From contig CM071567.1 in assembly GCA_036426205.1 (NCBI GenBank), forward strand, positions 290,161,141 through 290,225,140: a stretch of DNA of 64,000 bases, read 5' to 3'. This document shows positions 44,831 to 57,222 of this stretch, piece by piece (within the stretch, counting starts at the first letter, position 1; each line of letters opens with the position of its first letter). The notes below the pieces were generated by a model. That model saw nothing but the letters and a program-made list of their open reading frames with translations, had not been told where the DNA came from and made no database searches. This DNA is from Ascaphus truei. Taxonomy: Eukaryota > Chordata > Amphibia > Anura > Ascaphidae. The position numbers and the translations under genes are program-made.

Positions 44831-45839
44831 TGTATACTCACCAGGATAGTGTTTTGCAGCAAGCTAAAGTAGCAAACTAAAACACTGACATACATTGAAA
44901 TGGTTATAAAAGTGTTTTTTTACTATTCCTAAAAAATACAACCAACATTGGTTGGTTACATTTTTTAGCAATAGTGTAAAACCACTTTTATTACCATGTA
45001 TTCTGAGTTCAAAATTGCACATATAATAATTCAAGTTAATATTCCAGTTCAATGACTTTACATTCAGATCTTGGAGTAAAAAAAAATATGTTTTACATTT
45101 AGTTATAAACTTGTGCATTTGACATTTAGAGTACACTTAATGCATGTGTTTATTTCAGAATATGTCATTTACACGTTGGTCCTGAACTTAACCAGTTAAA
45201 TATAGAAGAGGGAACTGTTGACACAAACAACCAAAACATGACAGGCATTTTAAGTAAAGAATAGGTTAAATGTAGAGTCTCTTAGTTATATTTACAAAAT
45301 TCTTCTTCCAAACAGAACATAAAAACATGTTGCCAAGCAACTAATGGAACTGTGGTGAGTGTTTATCATTGCACAACTTATTTAACCAATGAAGTGTACT
45401 TTAAATTCGACATTTCTTTGAAAACCTTATTTTATGTCTGAAGCTGATTTTCTCTCAAGTTGCAGAATTTCTCACTATAGTAAAATAACATTTTTTATTC
45501 CACAGCTATAATAAATTATATATAAAACATAGAGGTAGATCTAGAGAGCTCTTTTTTTCTTAGCACTAATAATGTGATGTTTCCGAAATTATAACAGGAT
45601 ATTATTTTTCTTTTTATTAATGGGTATCCTCATAAGCTAATCAGATGCAAAAATTAAATTTATTAGTAAAACGGCCATCATAACATTACATGGATGAACG
45701 GGGATTATCGTAGCATGGAGACGCGTTTACAAATGCACTGCACATGGTTATTGGGAAAAGTATTATTAGTGCATGTCAGTTAGTGACGCGTTATGCCTTA
45801 GCATACCCTAACAGTGAGCCCATGAGCATGTTGCAATTC
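44831..45839. other. AT-rich unassigned interval
   Basis: AT-rich DNA without recognised genes. The last ~100 bp precede the Harbinger-type ORF and may hold its leader, with a splice-acceptor-like TTTTTGCTGCGAAACAG at 45871-45887. Confidence 0.4.
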
Positions 45840-46470
45840 TGAATAAATGCACATCTCAACCATTTCATTTTTGCTGCGAAACAGTGGAAATGGCTGAGAT
45901 GGCTCCTACGCCTCGTGCTGGGTCTGCACCTGCTGCTGAGAATGGCAGAATTTGAAGCTTCCATCAAAGAGGAATTAGAAATCCTAATAGATGGAGTAAT
46001 AGATGACAACTCAAAATTAATGGGCTCTCTGCTACAACATCAACACTGCAAAAAAGTAGCACACTTGGAGCGCACGCTTAAGCGTATTAATGCTCTTGGG
46101 AATATTGTCTTCACTATTGATATGCTCAAATAGTGCTGGGTGCAGCAAAGTTAAGAAAAAAATGGATGTCCACGCAGACCAGACAAGGAAGATTAGAGGG
46201 GGGCACCTATTCCCTAGTCCCTAAGCCGTATGGAGGAACAGTTAAGCTCAGTAATCACATACTCCAACGGAGTGGGACTACCTGGCCTTGTGGACTCAGG
46301 GAATGTGGAGAGACCTGTAAAAGTGACAATGCAGTACATATATAATACACAACATATCAATCTCATGTATACATGTCACTTTAGACACAACCTTGAAAAT
46401 AAGAACAAAGATTACTGTTTTATTTGCAGTACCCTAACACATGCAGGTGAAGAGTACTTATATTACTAAC
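45840..46470 (+). pseudogene. Harbinger-type Myb/SANT accessory protein
   Basis: The frame 45915-46133 reads MLGLHLLLRMAEFEASIKEE and continues EELEILIDGVIDDNSKLMGS, VAHLERTLKRINALGNIVFT and IDMLK. After a frameshift near 46130 the reading goes on as KLRKKWMSTQTRQGR, and then, in a third frame, MEEQLSSVITYSNGVGLPGL. This order (FxxEELEILVDxV, W-rich helices, KKRW, PLTPMEEQ) is typical of the Myb/SANT-like DNA-binding protein of PIF/Harbinger transposons (NAIF1-like). Missing tryptophans and two frameshifts make it a pseudogene. The transposase gene is absent. Confidence 0.65.
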
Positions 46471-46959
46471 ATATGTTAAATGCTTACATTTTTGCCCTCA
46501 GAAGATTACTAAATACTATAAAGCATGCCTTCTTCTGTACTTGCATAGGATAGATCAGTATAATGGGATTCTGTGCCTATATGAGAACCTGCAAACTGCT
46601 CACAAATCACAAAAACACTAGTTTAAAAAAAATATTTAAAGATTTGCAGTACTGTCCAGATGGAGAATCATTTACTTGAAATGTGGGCAAAAGGAAACTG
46701 CAGCTGAAGGGAGCTTTTTCCCCATGCCCAAAAACTCAGTAGACTCATTTCCCATAAGAATTAACACTGGGGGTCCCTGCTTCTTAATGGCATGCCCGCT
46801 GTTTTAATCCTTCTAGAATAATATATAGAATTCTAGAATAATCCAGTCTAGAATAGCTGCACAGAGAAGACAGAGAGAAGCAGTCCATCTATCTGTGTCT
46901 CCCCTTATAGCTCTTTAAAATGCAAAATTTAATTTTTATTTGTAATATACTGTATACAG

Positions 46960-47480
46960 TAGGATTGAAGCAGGGGTTCCCCGGAGCTGAACAGCATTTC
47001 TTTCAGCCCTGGGATGCTGCAGCTTCCAGAGATACAGCCCTCCATATCGGGTGCCAGTATTTCCTGCAAATTTAATGTCCCAAGATTCAGGGGGTCCTCG
47101 GATCTGAAAGTAATGTGGTTGAGCTCCGGAGGCACCCTGTTTCAGTCCTACTGTATGTAATCAAAATATATAAAAATCATAAATTTATTTCCTCCCGCTT
47201 CCCCCCAGGAGGCCTAACCACCTAATGTCACTTCAAAGGGACATAAGCAATCCAATCAGGTACCATATGCTTTCCTCCCTTTAAGGTTAAAACACATCAC
47301 TCAAAAAAGGAAAAGCATCCCATGGTACACACACCACTTACCACATAGCACGTACCACGTGATGCCTTCCATTTTTTGAGTGATGTGATGTCACCTTAAA
47401 AAGAAGGAAGCATATGGTACCTAATTGGATTTATTTCCTCCCATAAAGGTGACGTCACCCAAAAAAGGTAAGTCATCACA
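46960..47480. repeat. Foldback segments
   Basis: 46960-47155 has inverted GGTTCCCCGGAGCTGAACAGC and GGTTGAGCTCCGGAGGCACC boxes around a shared TACAG/GGGTGCC core, a relative of 1476-1750. 47210-47445 has AGGAGGCCTAACCACCTAAT and inverted ...GGTACCTAATTGGATTTATT with a GTACCATATGCTT inverted pair. An exact TGACGTCA lies at 47450-47457. Confidence 0.5.
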
Positions 47481-48537
47481 ATTGAATTGGTGGTTGTACC
47501 ATGTGATCCTATCAAGTTTGGTAGAGAAGTAATTCCTTCCCATACCTGTGTGAGGATGCGGGGATCGCGGCGCTCACAGCGCGACCCCTCCTCACCTCTG
47601 AATGCCCCCGCTGCCGTGAGACGGCTTCCTTACCTCGCTCAACCTGCTCCCGCTCTACGGGGGCATCCCCCTCATTCCCGATGGACCAGCACTGCCCTGC
47701 GGTCTCTCAGGGCTCTGGTGGTTCCCTCTGGTCCACAGTTAAACAGGCACCATTATTTTGAGCTCTTCTTCCTGATTGATTTCTGGGACCAGCATAAACC
47801 ATTTATAGATTATGATAAATAATTGCAGATAAGTAATAATAGAATACTTATATTTACACAATATACAATGGTCGTTCACCCAGATCAGAGATGACAGTCC
47901 AGTCGTGCACAAAATTTTCTGGACTTTAACCAAAAATTTTTTGTCAAAGCACTTGTAACCCAATCCACAGTCACAATTTAGAAATTATCTAGACTTTTGC
48001 CAGCATAATTTAGGTACTGAATTCCCAGAGGGGGGTGAGACAATGTAAAAATCACATATACTCACTTGCCGCCTTTGTGAATTCCCACTTCTGGACGCCA
48101 AAACTGAAAGGAACCTTTCCTCTGCGAAAAGGGCTTGAGGCCTTGTGACTGGATACGTACACACAGCACCGCCCTGCTGCAGACTCCCCCGGGAAGCTTT
48201 ATCACGCACTAGCACTGTTATCTCCAATTTGATGAACGTACAGGCCCGGGAAACCGAAAGAACCGACACACAGACAGTGTTTCAATCCTTCCGCCTCAGT
48301 TTATTAAGCATAGGGTAAAGGTTTTTATACAGAAAAGAAAAAGGTTTGGTTAGAGGCGTAACGTAGGTGTGTCTAGGGAGTGGCTTGGGTTAGAGGCATG
48401 ATTTAGGGGCAGAACATATTAGTGGCATGATTTTGGGATGTAATTCTCCCAATACAGGCACTGTCTGAATACATAGCTTATTCATTGTCTGTTATAAAAA
48501 AAAAACCCTTGAATTTCTCTAGCAACTAAGTTATATG
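47481..48537. other. Mixed repeat-derived interval
   Basis: A CpG-rich patch (47560-47745) with TGCGGGGATCGCGGCGCTCAC, then AT-rich DNA. 48250-48330 (ACCGACACACAGACAGTG, TCAGTTTATTAAGC) has the look of an LTR or PLE fragment. No gene recognised. Confidence 0.35.
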
Positions 48538-50090
48538 TGTAACGGGTATTCCCCCACCCAATCGCAGATAGAGTGTAGGTGCGGAGAACCTAATGTTACC
48601 TGGTGTGGTGCTTTACCTGTTAAGCTCACAGGAGGACTGAGCTTCCGCCACTGGGAACCTGGGGCAAGTATATTATGAGTAATGGAAACAAAAAGAAAAC
48701 AGCGCACAACGCCAAATAGTGAAGCAAGTAATAAAAATATATTACAATATTAAAGGGGTATAAAATCTGCGTACATCAAATAGAAAATTCATAAGCATTT
48801 AGTGTATATCACACTTGTTTACCACTCCATGGTTGTAGACAGGGGAATCTGGTACTCACAGATTCCCGTCTACAACCATGGAGTGGTAAACAAGTGTGAT
48901 ATACACTAAATGCTTATGAATTTTCTATTTGATGTACGCAGATTATTTATACCCCTTATATTGTAATATATTTTTATTACTTGCTTCACTATTTGGCGTT
49001 GTGCGCTGTTTTCTTTTTGTTTCCATTTCTTAGAGTGTGTGGGGTGCTGAGCCACCCCCAATGTTTATAGCAGCAGACGCCCTTATCAACCACACGGTTA
49101 TGATATAATTTATTATACAATCACTTATTCACTTGGTATTGTGGTTTATTTAGTATATTTATGGTTTAGTCACTGCACTTTATTTATTTATAAGTAGGAG
49201 TTAGATAGTAGCGCACAGTTTATTCTTGTTTTTTTATATTATGAGTAACCCTGTACTCGGTGCAGCGCCTCCACCTGCGATGGCTCCCACCAGAGAGGGA
49301 GTGGTTCCTCGCAGGACAATATATATCACTCAGCACACAGTAGGTAAAACAGCCAATAACTTTACTAGTGCAACCATACTCATACAAATCAATCAACAGA
49401 TCAACAGGTGTCCCTCCCTAGAGGAGACACTAACTACTGCGTCTCGCAGGACGCTACCCCCTTCACCAGGTGATCCCACACAATATGTCTCCCACCCGTC
49501 AAGTGAGATAAATATGTGTGACTGTGCAGTCACTGGATCCGTGTGAACCTAATAGTATCATTGGTGGACTTGGTGAGGGTTACCTGCCGAGCACTCCAGT
49601 GCCCGGGCCTGCAACGGAGCTTCGCAAAGGATCCGATGACGGATGAACACAGGAACTACCGTCCGGGGCGATCCCACCCGGATGGCCTCTGCAGCAACAA
49701 CGAAGATCTGCGCCCAACCCTCTGGACGGACGTGCAGCATCTGCTGAGTCCCTAACTGACTCTGAATAGTAAGGGGCAGGGTCCCTAACCTGGGGCCTGT
49801 CCCTAACTCAACTTTACTACTGGGTGGCTCAGGGCTATCTTGGGCCTCTGGGGCTGCTGGCCTAGTGCAGGGAGTCACTGACTCCTGCACCCTACCTTCT
49901 TCCCCTGGCTGCTCCTGGCGCTGACTGCCTAGCATGCTCCAAGCCCGCGAAATGTATCTATATTCCCTGCAAGGCAATCCTCCAGCCCTATTGGCTACTC
50001 AGGGGCACCTGGTGCCTTTCCCCCCTAGCCTCCTGGGAATTGTAGTCCCGTGGAGGCGGTTTCTATATTGGGGCCGCGGAGGGGGTTACA
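48538..50090. mobile_element. LTR carrying a nested PLE terminus
   Basis: Begins TGTAACGGGT and ends GGGGGTTACA. It shares CCCACCCAATCGCAGATAG with 14339 and TGCAGCGCCTCCACCTG with 32523. Flanking bases TATG/TATA are only a partial 4-bp match. A 552-bp insertion (48683-49234) splits it. Ordinary ORFs of 70-139 codons in it show no domain. Confidence 0.55.
48683..49234 (+). mobile_element. Palindromic PLE terminus with 14-bp TSD
   Basis: TATATTATGAGTAA is duplicated exactly at 48669-48682 and 49235-49248. The first 345 bp form a near-perfect palindrome centred at 48855 (7-nt loop GTACTCA), with arms ending in the PLE-like box GCGCTGTTTTCTTTTTGTTT and its inverse. The last 200 bp end GCGCACAGTTTATTCTTG plus a T-run before the duplication, again the PLE 3' box. 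No ribozyme core is visible here. Confidence 0.75.
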
Positions 50091-51650
50091 TATAAATATT
50101 TCAAAATCCCTAAGAATCTCTACTTCGTTAATTTACAAATTGACCAGAAACAATTTGACTACACAAAATCTCAAAATTGTCCATACAACTTGGTCAAATA
50201 CTGTCCACACCTTGACGCAGAGGGAAATCTGAAGTGTCTAATTAGAAGATTAAAAGCAACATCATTGGCACACTTTAATGAAATGGTTTACAAACTGACA
50301 TTGTTTGCATATATCTCACCATGGGGAAGATATGCAATAGGCTTAGGCAACAGCGGCAACTGTTCAAAATGTAACTTTCCAAAAACAGATTTTTTTGGAA
50401 TGTCTGAATATAAAAAAACCTTTGGACAGAGCTCGTGGAGGTAATATTATAATAATAATAAATAATACTGTTCCAGGAATGCAAACCAGCAGATTCGCAG
50501 GGCATGAGTTTCAGGGATGATTTTACAGAAAAATGTTGTCGGGTGTGTTTGGTAGAAGGGGACCAGACTTGCTGGTTACCCCAAAACATGTACTCAGGCA
50601 TCCTACCAGATTCCTGGAGACATGAAGACACAGACCACCGGACAAAATCCTCCCTAGGAAGCAGTTAGCCACTCACCACAAGATCTCCCTGCTTCAGCAC
50701 AGACCAGAACAGTAAGACCGGGCAGGGGGATATCACATTCCAGAGTCCCCCGATATATGCCCAAACCCCCAGAACCCAGTGTAGGGGTTCAGAGTATCTC
50801 CCATCAGGTATAAGGTGATGAGAGGGAATTATTTTCTAAGTGATAGTGTAGAATGTTTTACCTGTGAGATAAAGTGAGGAAATGTTTCTAAGTCCAGCGC
50901 TTAAAGAATAAAAGTGGCTTTTTGCTAACTTTTGCTAGGAAGCTCCTAGTGCTCTAAAACTTGCTGTGCGTATAGTTCAGGGAAAAACATATAAATAACC
51001 ATAACGCAATTTTTATGACGTTTCATAAAAATTGATGAATGAAAGTCCCCCTATATTGGTGAATTAAACATGATAGGCATATTTGGGCTTTCATTCAGAA
51101 CCCCGGAGACAGGGAAACACTGAATTGATTATATAACTCTACAGTACTTAGAAATGCGTGTAGTGAATCACTGTAGATGAGCTGAGAGATCTGCAGCTCC
51201 GGACTTCTAAGGCAAGGCGCTGGCTTGCTGTCGCAGTGTCTGTTAAAGTCCGGAGTTGAAAGTCTCAAAGCTCCAAGATGTAGGCTACTGGTCGGAGGCC
51301 TTCCGAGTGTTTCTGGGGAAAGAATGCACCTAAGCCATTAAGACTCGCATCTACATGAAGGACGTAGGGCCATTCTGGATCTCATAGACAACATACAGTG
51401 ATAAAAATGTAAAGGATAATAAAACCAGGGAAGTTAACGGACCCCCCTCCCTACTCCCCCTCCCTTCTTTCCCTTTCCCCCTCTGTCCCTCTTATGTTGT
51501 ATTTTTATCATTTATATTATTATTATTATTTTTTTTACAATGATGTTAAAAATGACTGACATTGGTAATTTCGCAAAAACAATGAATGTAAGCTTTGTTC
51601 CTGTCCTGTTTTGAAAACCAATAAAAATCTATGTTATAAAAAAAAATTTG
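50091..51650 (+). pseudogene. L1-type LINE 3' region
   Basis: The reading from about 50090 gives VKYCPHLDAEGNLKCLIRRL, then FAYISPWGRYAIGLGNSGNC and CSKCNFPKTDFFGMSEYKKT, resembling the L1-clade ORF2 C-terminus (xxPxRR...CxxC...FxHMFW) in decayed form. The 3' end 51430-51648 has C-rich CCCCTCCCTTCTTTCCC, GGTAATTTCGCAAAAACAAT, AGCTTTGTTCCTGTCCTG, AATAAAAATC and an A-tail, typical of L1 3' ends in this kind of genome. The central part (50450-51400) is unassigned. Confidence 0.55.
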
Positions 51651-51745
51651 AATTTACAAACACGATTACACTTGACAAAACAGATGTTTAGATGCAGAAT
51701 GAGCATCTCAGAGTGAAGTGGAAAATCTGTTTCTGTACAATAAGG

Positions 51746-51890
51746 CAGGGGTAGTCAACTCCAGTCCTCAAGATCACACCAATAGGTCAGGTTTATATGA
51801 GCCATGGATTGAGCAACATGTGCTAAAGCTGGGCTGTCCTTAAAACCTGACCTGTAGGGGGGTCTTGAGGACTGGAGTTGAGCACCACTG
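51746..51890. mobile_element. hAT-type MITE
   Basis: A 145-bp element with termini CAGGGGTAGTCAACTCCAGT and the inverse of CAGTGGTGCTCAACTCCAGT, followed on both sides by CCTCAAGA. The inner AGGTCAGGTTTTAAGG/GGTCAGGTTTATATGAGCC arms are also inverted. This CAGGGGTGGYCAACTCCAGTC-type terminus is widespread in fish and amphibian hAT MITEs. The 8-bp flanks (CAATAAGG, ATAAAGGG) match only in part. Confidence 0.8.
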
Positions 51891-54163
51891 ATAAAGGGCA
51901 CACTATTGAAAGCAATTGGTAATTTGCCTAACCCTACCACACCCTTAGCAATCACACAGGATTAAAAAGCAGTTCTCAAAGACAAATAATATACAAACAG
52001 ATAAAATGATTTCTTCTTTAAAAACAAATGTACTATACCAGATTGCATATGAAAAACAGATGCTTACTGGCAGAGTGAGCAGTCATACTAGAAAAATGAT
52101 AAATGTTATGTGACAGTGCTTTCTATTTATATCATTTCCAATATATGTTGGTATGAAATGGGACTGCACCTTATACATTAACACTGCAGTACTTTTCCTG
52201 TATGTTTTGTATATTGAAACGGTTGATCAAATAAAAAAAATTTCCCCAACATATCTTTATTTCAGGAAAGTGATGATACAGATACTGTAGGTATCTACAT
52301 TTGATTCATATAATATATAGATGTAGCAAGACTTACTGTACTAACAATGTCTATCGTTATTACCCTGCTGGAGTGCATGCTTAGGATTGGATCCCAGCAG
52401 TGTTAATCCATCCGGGCTAAAATGTTCAAGGTCATTGGACTGTGAGCGGCACTGGCAACACAAACAGTAAATCTTGCTACATCTATAGTTACAAAGCTGT
52501 ATGTATTCATATAAGTGAGAGAACATAGAATTGCAATACCATTTTATACACTATGAGCAACGGTGTTTGGCATTTAAAGTTCTGAATTAATTTGTGGATC
52601 TTTTGTTTATACCTGCTTCTTTAATTTTGTATGCACACCTGTCCGATTGTATCCTATTTTCTATTTAACACATTAACAATTTCAATCAACAATAAACATA
52701 TTTAAACTAATACCAATGGTGGGGTTTCTAGGTTACTTAGTATAAGGTTTGTGCAAAAAAAGAGTATATCAGGGAACACTATCTGGTCTCCTATATAGGT
52801 TATTCTTCTAACTTCCAAGTTGGATTAGTGAATATCACCTCAGTATCTTTTTTTAATTGAATTGACAGTAGATTAATAAACTACTGCCAATTTGAGACTT
52901 GCCTCAATCTTATTCATAGACAGCATCTTAAAGAGAAGTGAATGTAAAATCTCTAGCGAAGGCTTGTTTGGTGATCGCCATTCCAGCATTATCACTTTTC
53001 TTGCTGCAAATAGTATAATTTCAGTAGATTGTATAATGTCTTTCCTATTTTTTCCCTGAATTTAACATGGTTCAATATTCACAAAAATCATTGTTAATGG
53101 ATTTTTCTCCCAAGTCATCCCTATCGCTTTGTTAATGTATCCTAATAATAGGTCTCAAAACCGAATGATAAGATAACATGTCCAAAGGCAGTGCTTAGAA
53201 TCTGTTTTCAGTGTCCTGCATTTGGGACATTTTGTGTTGACCTCCAAGATGACTTTTATTTTTCTTGTAAAGGCTCTGTGCATAATTTTGAATTGAATCT
53301 CCCTCCATGACTCTTAAGGGATAATTTTGTGAACTCTATGGTTTCCTTTTACCGGCAACTCCATATTTAGAATTTCTGGAAAGTCTCATTGTCAAGCTCT
53401 GAGGGTACTCAATTTTGTTTTTTTTTGTTTGTGTAAAAATAATTGTCCATTTTGTTACTCTGTAGTATATGTGGTCTTATCTGTAAACCCCTTACCTTTT
53501 TTTATGTAGCTGGTAAAAATAGACTTCCGCTGAGTCTCTTTGTAGTGTTAACCTCTTTTTGATTCAAGGTGGGTTATATATACACTATGTCTGTTTTCAG
53601 TTTCTTTAACTAATTTAATATATTCTTTATTATAATGGGCTTTTTTTTACCCCTTCACATTCCATGTTATTACAGTATGCATAGAGTGCAAAGAGACAGT
53701 TTTATATAGTTTTATGGTCAGGCATATCCAGGTGCAGACTCTCAATATCCCTCTCTGTTCTGTGATAAATCATTTTAGTAGTATCTGTTACCCCAACATA
53801 TAAACCCTTATATTTAATAATGAAAAACCCATACCTGTATAAGATCATATCAGTTGTGGTCCTCTCAATTTTCCAGTCGAGTGATGAGCATTATTTACAA
53901 CTGATTCCTGCCCATCTTACTTTGTTCACCTTATATCCACCCACTACCCATATGAAGGGGAGGGGCTGTATAATCCCCTGTTTGCAATTTTTTACCAAGT
54001 TTTGTATTTAGTATTCTAAATTATACTTGTGTTATCCTCTGCTACCAATTTTTTTCACTTATATAAAGAGTTTGCAGACTGATTGTGCCAGCGCTCTCCC
54101 TTCTCACATACAGTAAATCGCTCCCTAGATCAAGTTGTCTCTTAGCATTTAATCACTAATTTC
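51891..54163. other. AT-rich unassigned interval
   Basis: No domain recognised on either strand. The minus-strand reading of 52860-53300 has short open pieces but no conserved LINE box. The GCCAGCGCTCTCCCTTCTCAC segment at 54087-54107 resembles the PLE 3' box. Confidence 0.45.
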
Positions 54164-54210
54164 AAGTATGTATGTATGTATGTATGTATGTATGTATGTA
54201 TGTATGTATG
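54164..54210. repeat. (TATG)n microsatellite
   Basis: About 11 copies of the tetranucleotide TATG. Confidence 0.95.
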
Positions 54211-54339
54211 GTTTATTTGACTTGGTCATCTGACTGTGTGTAACTAGAGCATTAGGTGTAATACTATCACCTATCACTCTATATCGCATAAACAGTACAT
54301 CAGCGTATATACATTTAGAGAAGGAAAAAGGAAAGAGTA

Positions 54340-55170
54340 TGTAGCCAGGTACTCTTCGGTTTCCCCGCGCTCCCATTTCCCTCAGTATGTTGATGCAGGG
54401 CGAAGGACTCGCCGGTGGTTCTCGCCCCAGGGCACCACCATGTTAGGCGTGCGTGCACCGAGCGCAGAGTCGTGCATGCGCAGACACGGCGAGGGTCTGG
54501 AAGAGCAATAGAAGGTTGCGCATGAGCGGGGCAAGGTGGAGGCTGCCATTAGAGTCGCGCATGCGCAGTGTCCTATGCACACGCGGTCCAAATGTTAATT
54601 GTGCAGCAGAGAGACTACAACTCCCATGATGCTTAGGGAGACAGCTGCCTGGTGACACACGAGAGCCAATGGGATGGCTGGATTGCTTCTGAAGGAAGTA
54701 AAGACTACTGCATGCTGGGACAGGAAGTCAGGAGTCAAGACTTGGACACTAAAGGTGCAGGTAGTTTCCACGGAGCAGTGCTCCAGGGACTAGGCCAGAG
54801 GGCCCAGTTAGTCCCCTGAGACACTGTAGAGAATATAAGTGCATGAGATAGGGACAGGCCTTAAGTTTGGGACTCCTCCAATATACTCATAGAGAGAGAG
54901 ATGCTGCAGGACAGTGCCGGACTGTCAGTACAGCGTGTAGCTGAAAGAGTATCTGACTGCATAGCAGAGACTGTTGCAAAGGATCATCCGGCTGGGGATC
55001 CCTCCCCTGGGGAGTCAGACGGTGTACTCATCCCTGCTAGGAGCAGCGCGTCGCGCCGTGGGATCACAGTGCAGAGTTGCTGATTACAAAGGATTATCCT
55101 GATCAGGACTATGATCAGGGAGGTAGTATATTAAGTGCACCACCGGGCCCCAACACAGGGAAGCGCTATC
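54340..55170. repeat. CpG-rich repeat, LTR-like
   Basis: A CpG-rich block with GTCGTGCATGCGCAGACACG and CGCGCATGCGCAGTGTCC, then GGACAGGAAGTCAGGAGTC and CCCTCACACTCACACTCACC. The composition and ATGCGCA-type repeats resemble promoter/LTR regions of Gypsy-like elements. I could not find terminal duplications. ORFs here lack domains. Confidence 0.35.
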
Positions 55171-55890
55171 CCTCACACTCACACTCACCTTATTGTTTGT
55201 GGACACTCAAGGGATAAATGCCCAAGCACATCGCTACTCAAAGGACTAAGGGTGATGTAATGATGGACATGTGGGCTGGTGGGATGGTATGCATTCAGGG
55301 TGATGCAATGTTATCCATATGAGATAATGATGTAATGATGAATTGATTTTATGTAATTAGAGTTTCACTGAAGTTACCGTACATGCTCAGTAAATACTGT
55401 ATATTCCCATCGTGTGTATTTACTGTATGGTTGTTCTGTTGATGGCACACACCCACTACGTTGGGATCCCTCATCATCAGTGGAGGCGCTGCACCATGTG
55501 TAAGTATACCCCAGGCTCCCAGTGGTGGAGGCTCAGGCCTCTTGTTAGCCTCACATGTGACAGCAGCATCAGTAGTTATTGTACCCCAGGGGTACACCCA
55601 CTACAAGTACATTATACAGTAATTGTTTCACTGTGTGGAACTAAGGCTTAAAGTATTGTGTAATCTCTATTGGTTTCACATATTTAACATCATCATGCAG
55701 TATATACATGTCAATAGTCTTACCCTTCTGACTGGGGGACACAAAGCCTTAGGTATAGTGTTATCTCTATGTGTCCCACTTACAGTGCATCTGCATATTG
55801 TATATAGAAGAATATAGTGTGATAATCTTTTCTTTTCCACTTTTGTTACTAAAACATTTTTTATAGTGTTATCTCTATTAGTCACATATA
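55171..55890. other. Unassigned interval
   Basis: Contains three short copies of GTGTTATCTCTAT/GTAATCTCTATTGG-like segments (55660-55890) separated by about 100 bp. The spacing suggests a degenerate tandem repeat. No gene. Confidence 0.4.
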
Positions 55891-55897
55891 CAGTGGC

Positions 55898-56256
55898 GAC
55901 ACTGTTTATTCGAACACGGCCGTAGCCGCGGTGTGGGGGAGCCGACGGCAAGCCGGCGGCTCATTTGGGGATTTCCCTGGCGTGTGCAGCGCGTCACTCT
56001 GGCGCCGGTCACACGGCCCAGGGTTCCCCGGCATCCCCGAAGGCTGCAGAGGCAGCAGGGGTAAGGGGGACGCTGCGCGCAGCTTTGTGCAAGCCAGGGG
56101 GAGCAGCCAGGGGTTCGGGGAAGGGGAGGGGAAGGGGGGCATTTTAATTAAACGCGCGGGAAGGGGAAGATGCGGCAAGATGCGGCTCGCTCGCGGCTCC
56201 GTTTTGGCCCGTTCATAAGGGGCACAAAACGGGCAAATGTTAGAATAAACTGTGTC
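55898..56256. mobile_element. CpG-rich element with short TIRs
   Basis: Termini GACACTGTTTATTC (55898) and its inverse GAATAAACTGTGTC (56243-56256) differ by one base. Inside is CpG-rich DNA with CCGTAGCCGCGG and an AAACGGGCAAATG end that resembles the GCATTTGCCCGTTC piece of 13477-13490. The Gly/Arg/Ala-rich frames are compositional. Confidence 0.55.
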
Positions 56257-56333
56257 GGGCCTGTACAGTACATAATCACATATACATTTAGCGAAACAAA
56301 AAGAAGGAAAAAGAGAAATAAGAAGAGATTGTG

Positions 56334-56793
56334 TTAAAGCTGCAGTTCAGTCAATATCCTGAATGTGTGTTTTTTTTAATAAATTAGTTCTGTAGTAAGA
56401 AAAAATACTTTTAGCGTTTTCTGTTTTAAAAAACAACAACTTTGAAAGACCAATTTTCTTGTATTCTATTTTAACAGCCATTTGCTAAGGCATTGCCCCT
56501 TCATGTCCTGTCACAAGCTCTGGCACACCCCTTTGTCAGCCCTGCCCTCCCTCTAGCACATGTCAGTGCAGGAGTGCTCATGAATATTCATGAACTTCCA
56601 CTGACTGACAGAAGAAAATAAAAACATATGACAGCTCTAATTATGTCACCAAATTTCACCTATCAACACATGGAGAACGAATTGACTGGCAGCTATACAG
56701 TTCTTTAGGTAATTAGAGATTGCACACATAAAACTATTGAAGTAAAAAAATACATTTAAAAAAAAGAAAAAAAAAGACTGAACTGCAGCTTTA
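56334..56793. mobile_element. MITE with TTAAAGCTGCAGTTCAGTC termini
   Basis: TTAAAGCTGCAGTTCAGTC at the left and its inverse GACTGAACTGCAGCTTTA at the right bound 460 bp. The left subterminal AATATCCT/poly-T segment matches 14217. The terminus recalls TTAA-associated T2/Kolobok-type MITEs of frogs (TTAAAGGRR); the exact family is not certain. Confidence 0.7.
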
Positions 56794-57222
56794 CGTATAT
56801 TCATCAGCTTCTTTCTCTTCTCCCTTAGGTTCTATAAAGCTGCACTCCTGGAGAACTTTATTGTTAAAATAGGTTTGAAAAAGGGGTCTCCAGAGCAGAA
56901 CCCCCATAGATTTCATCTCCGGGGACAACTGGTTCCTAAGATACTTTCCTCAGAAGGGTTTGTCGGGAGCAGCTCCGACAGTGCTTGTTTGGGCTAACAT
57001 AATGGTGGCTTAAATGTCCTGCATCTTGTGAGCCAATATGAAGCCGTGACATCATACCTTGTGGCTACCTATTGGCCCATGTGATGTGGGACAATTAAAC
57101 AGCAATGAGATATCAGCACCCGTACTAAGGTAAGTATCTCAGGAAGCAGGGGTGCCCAGAGCTGAAATCAATGTGGTTCAGCTCTGCAAACCTACTCATT
57201 TAAACCTATTAATAAACATAAA

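Noticed and set aside
49558..49977. 139-codon minus-strand ORF
   Set aside because: It lies within an LTR and has no domain; the opposite strand is also open.
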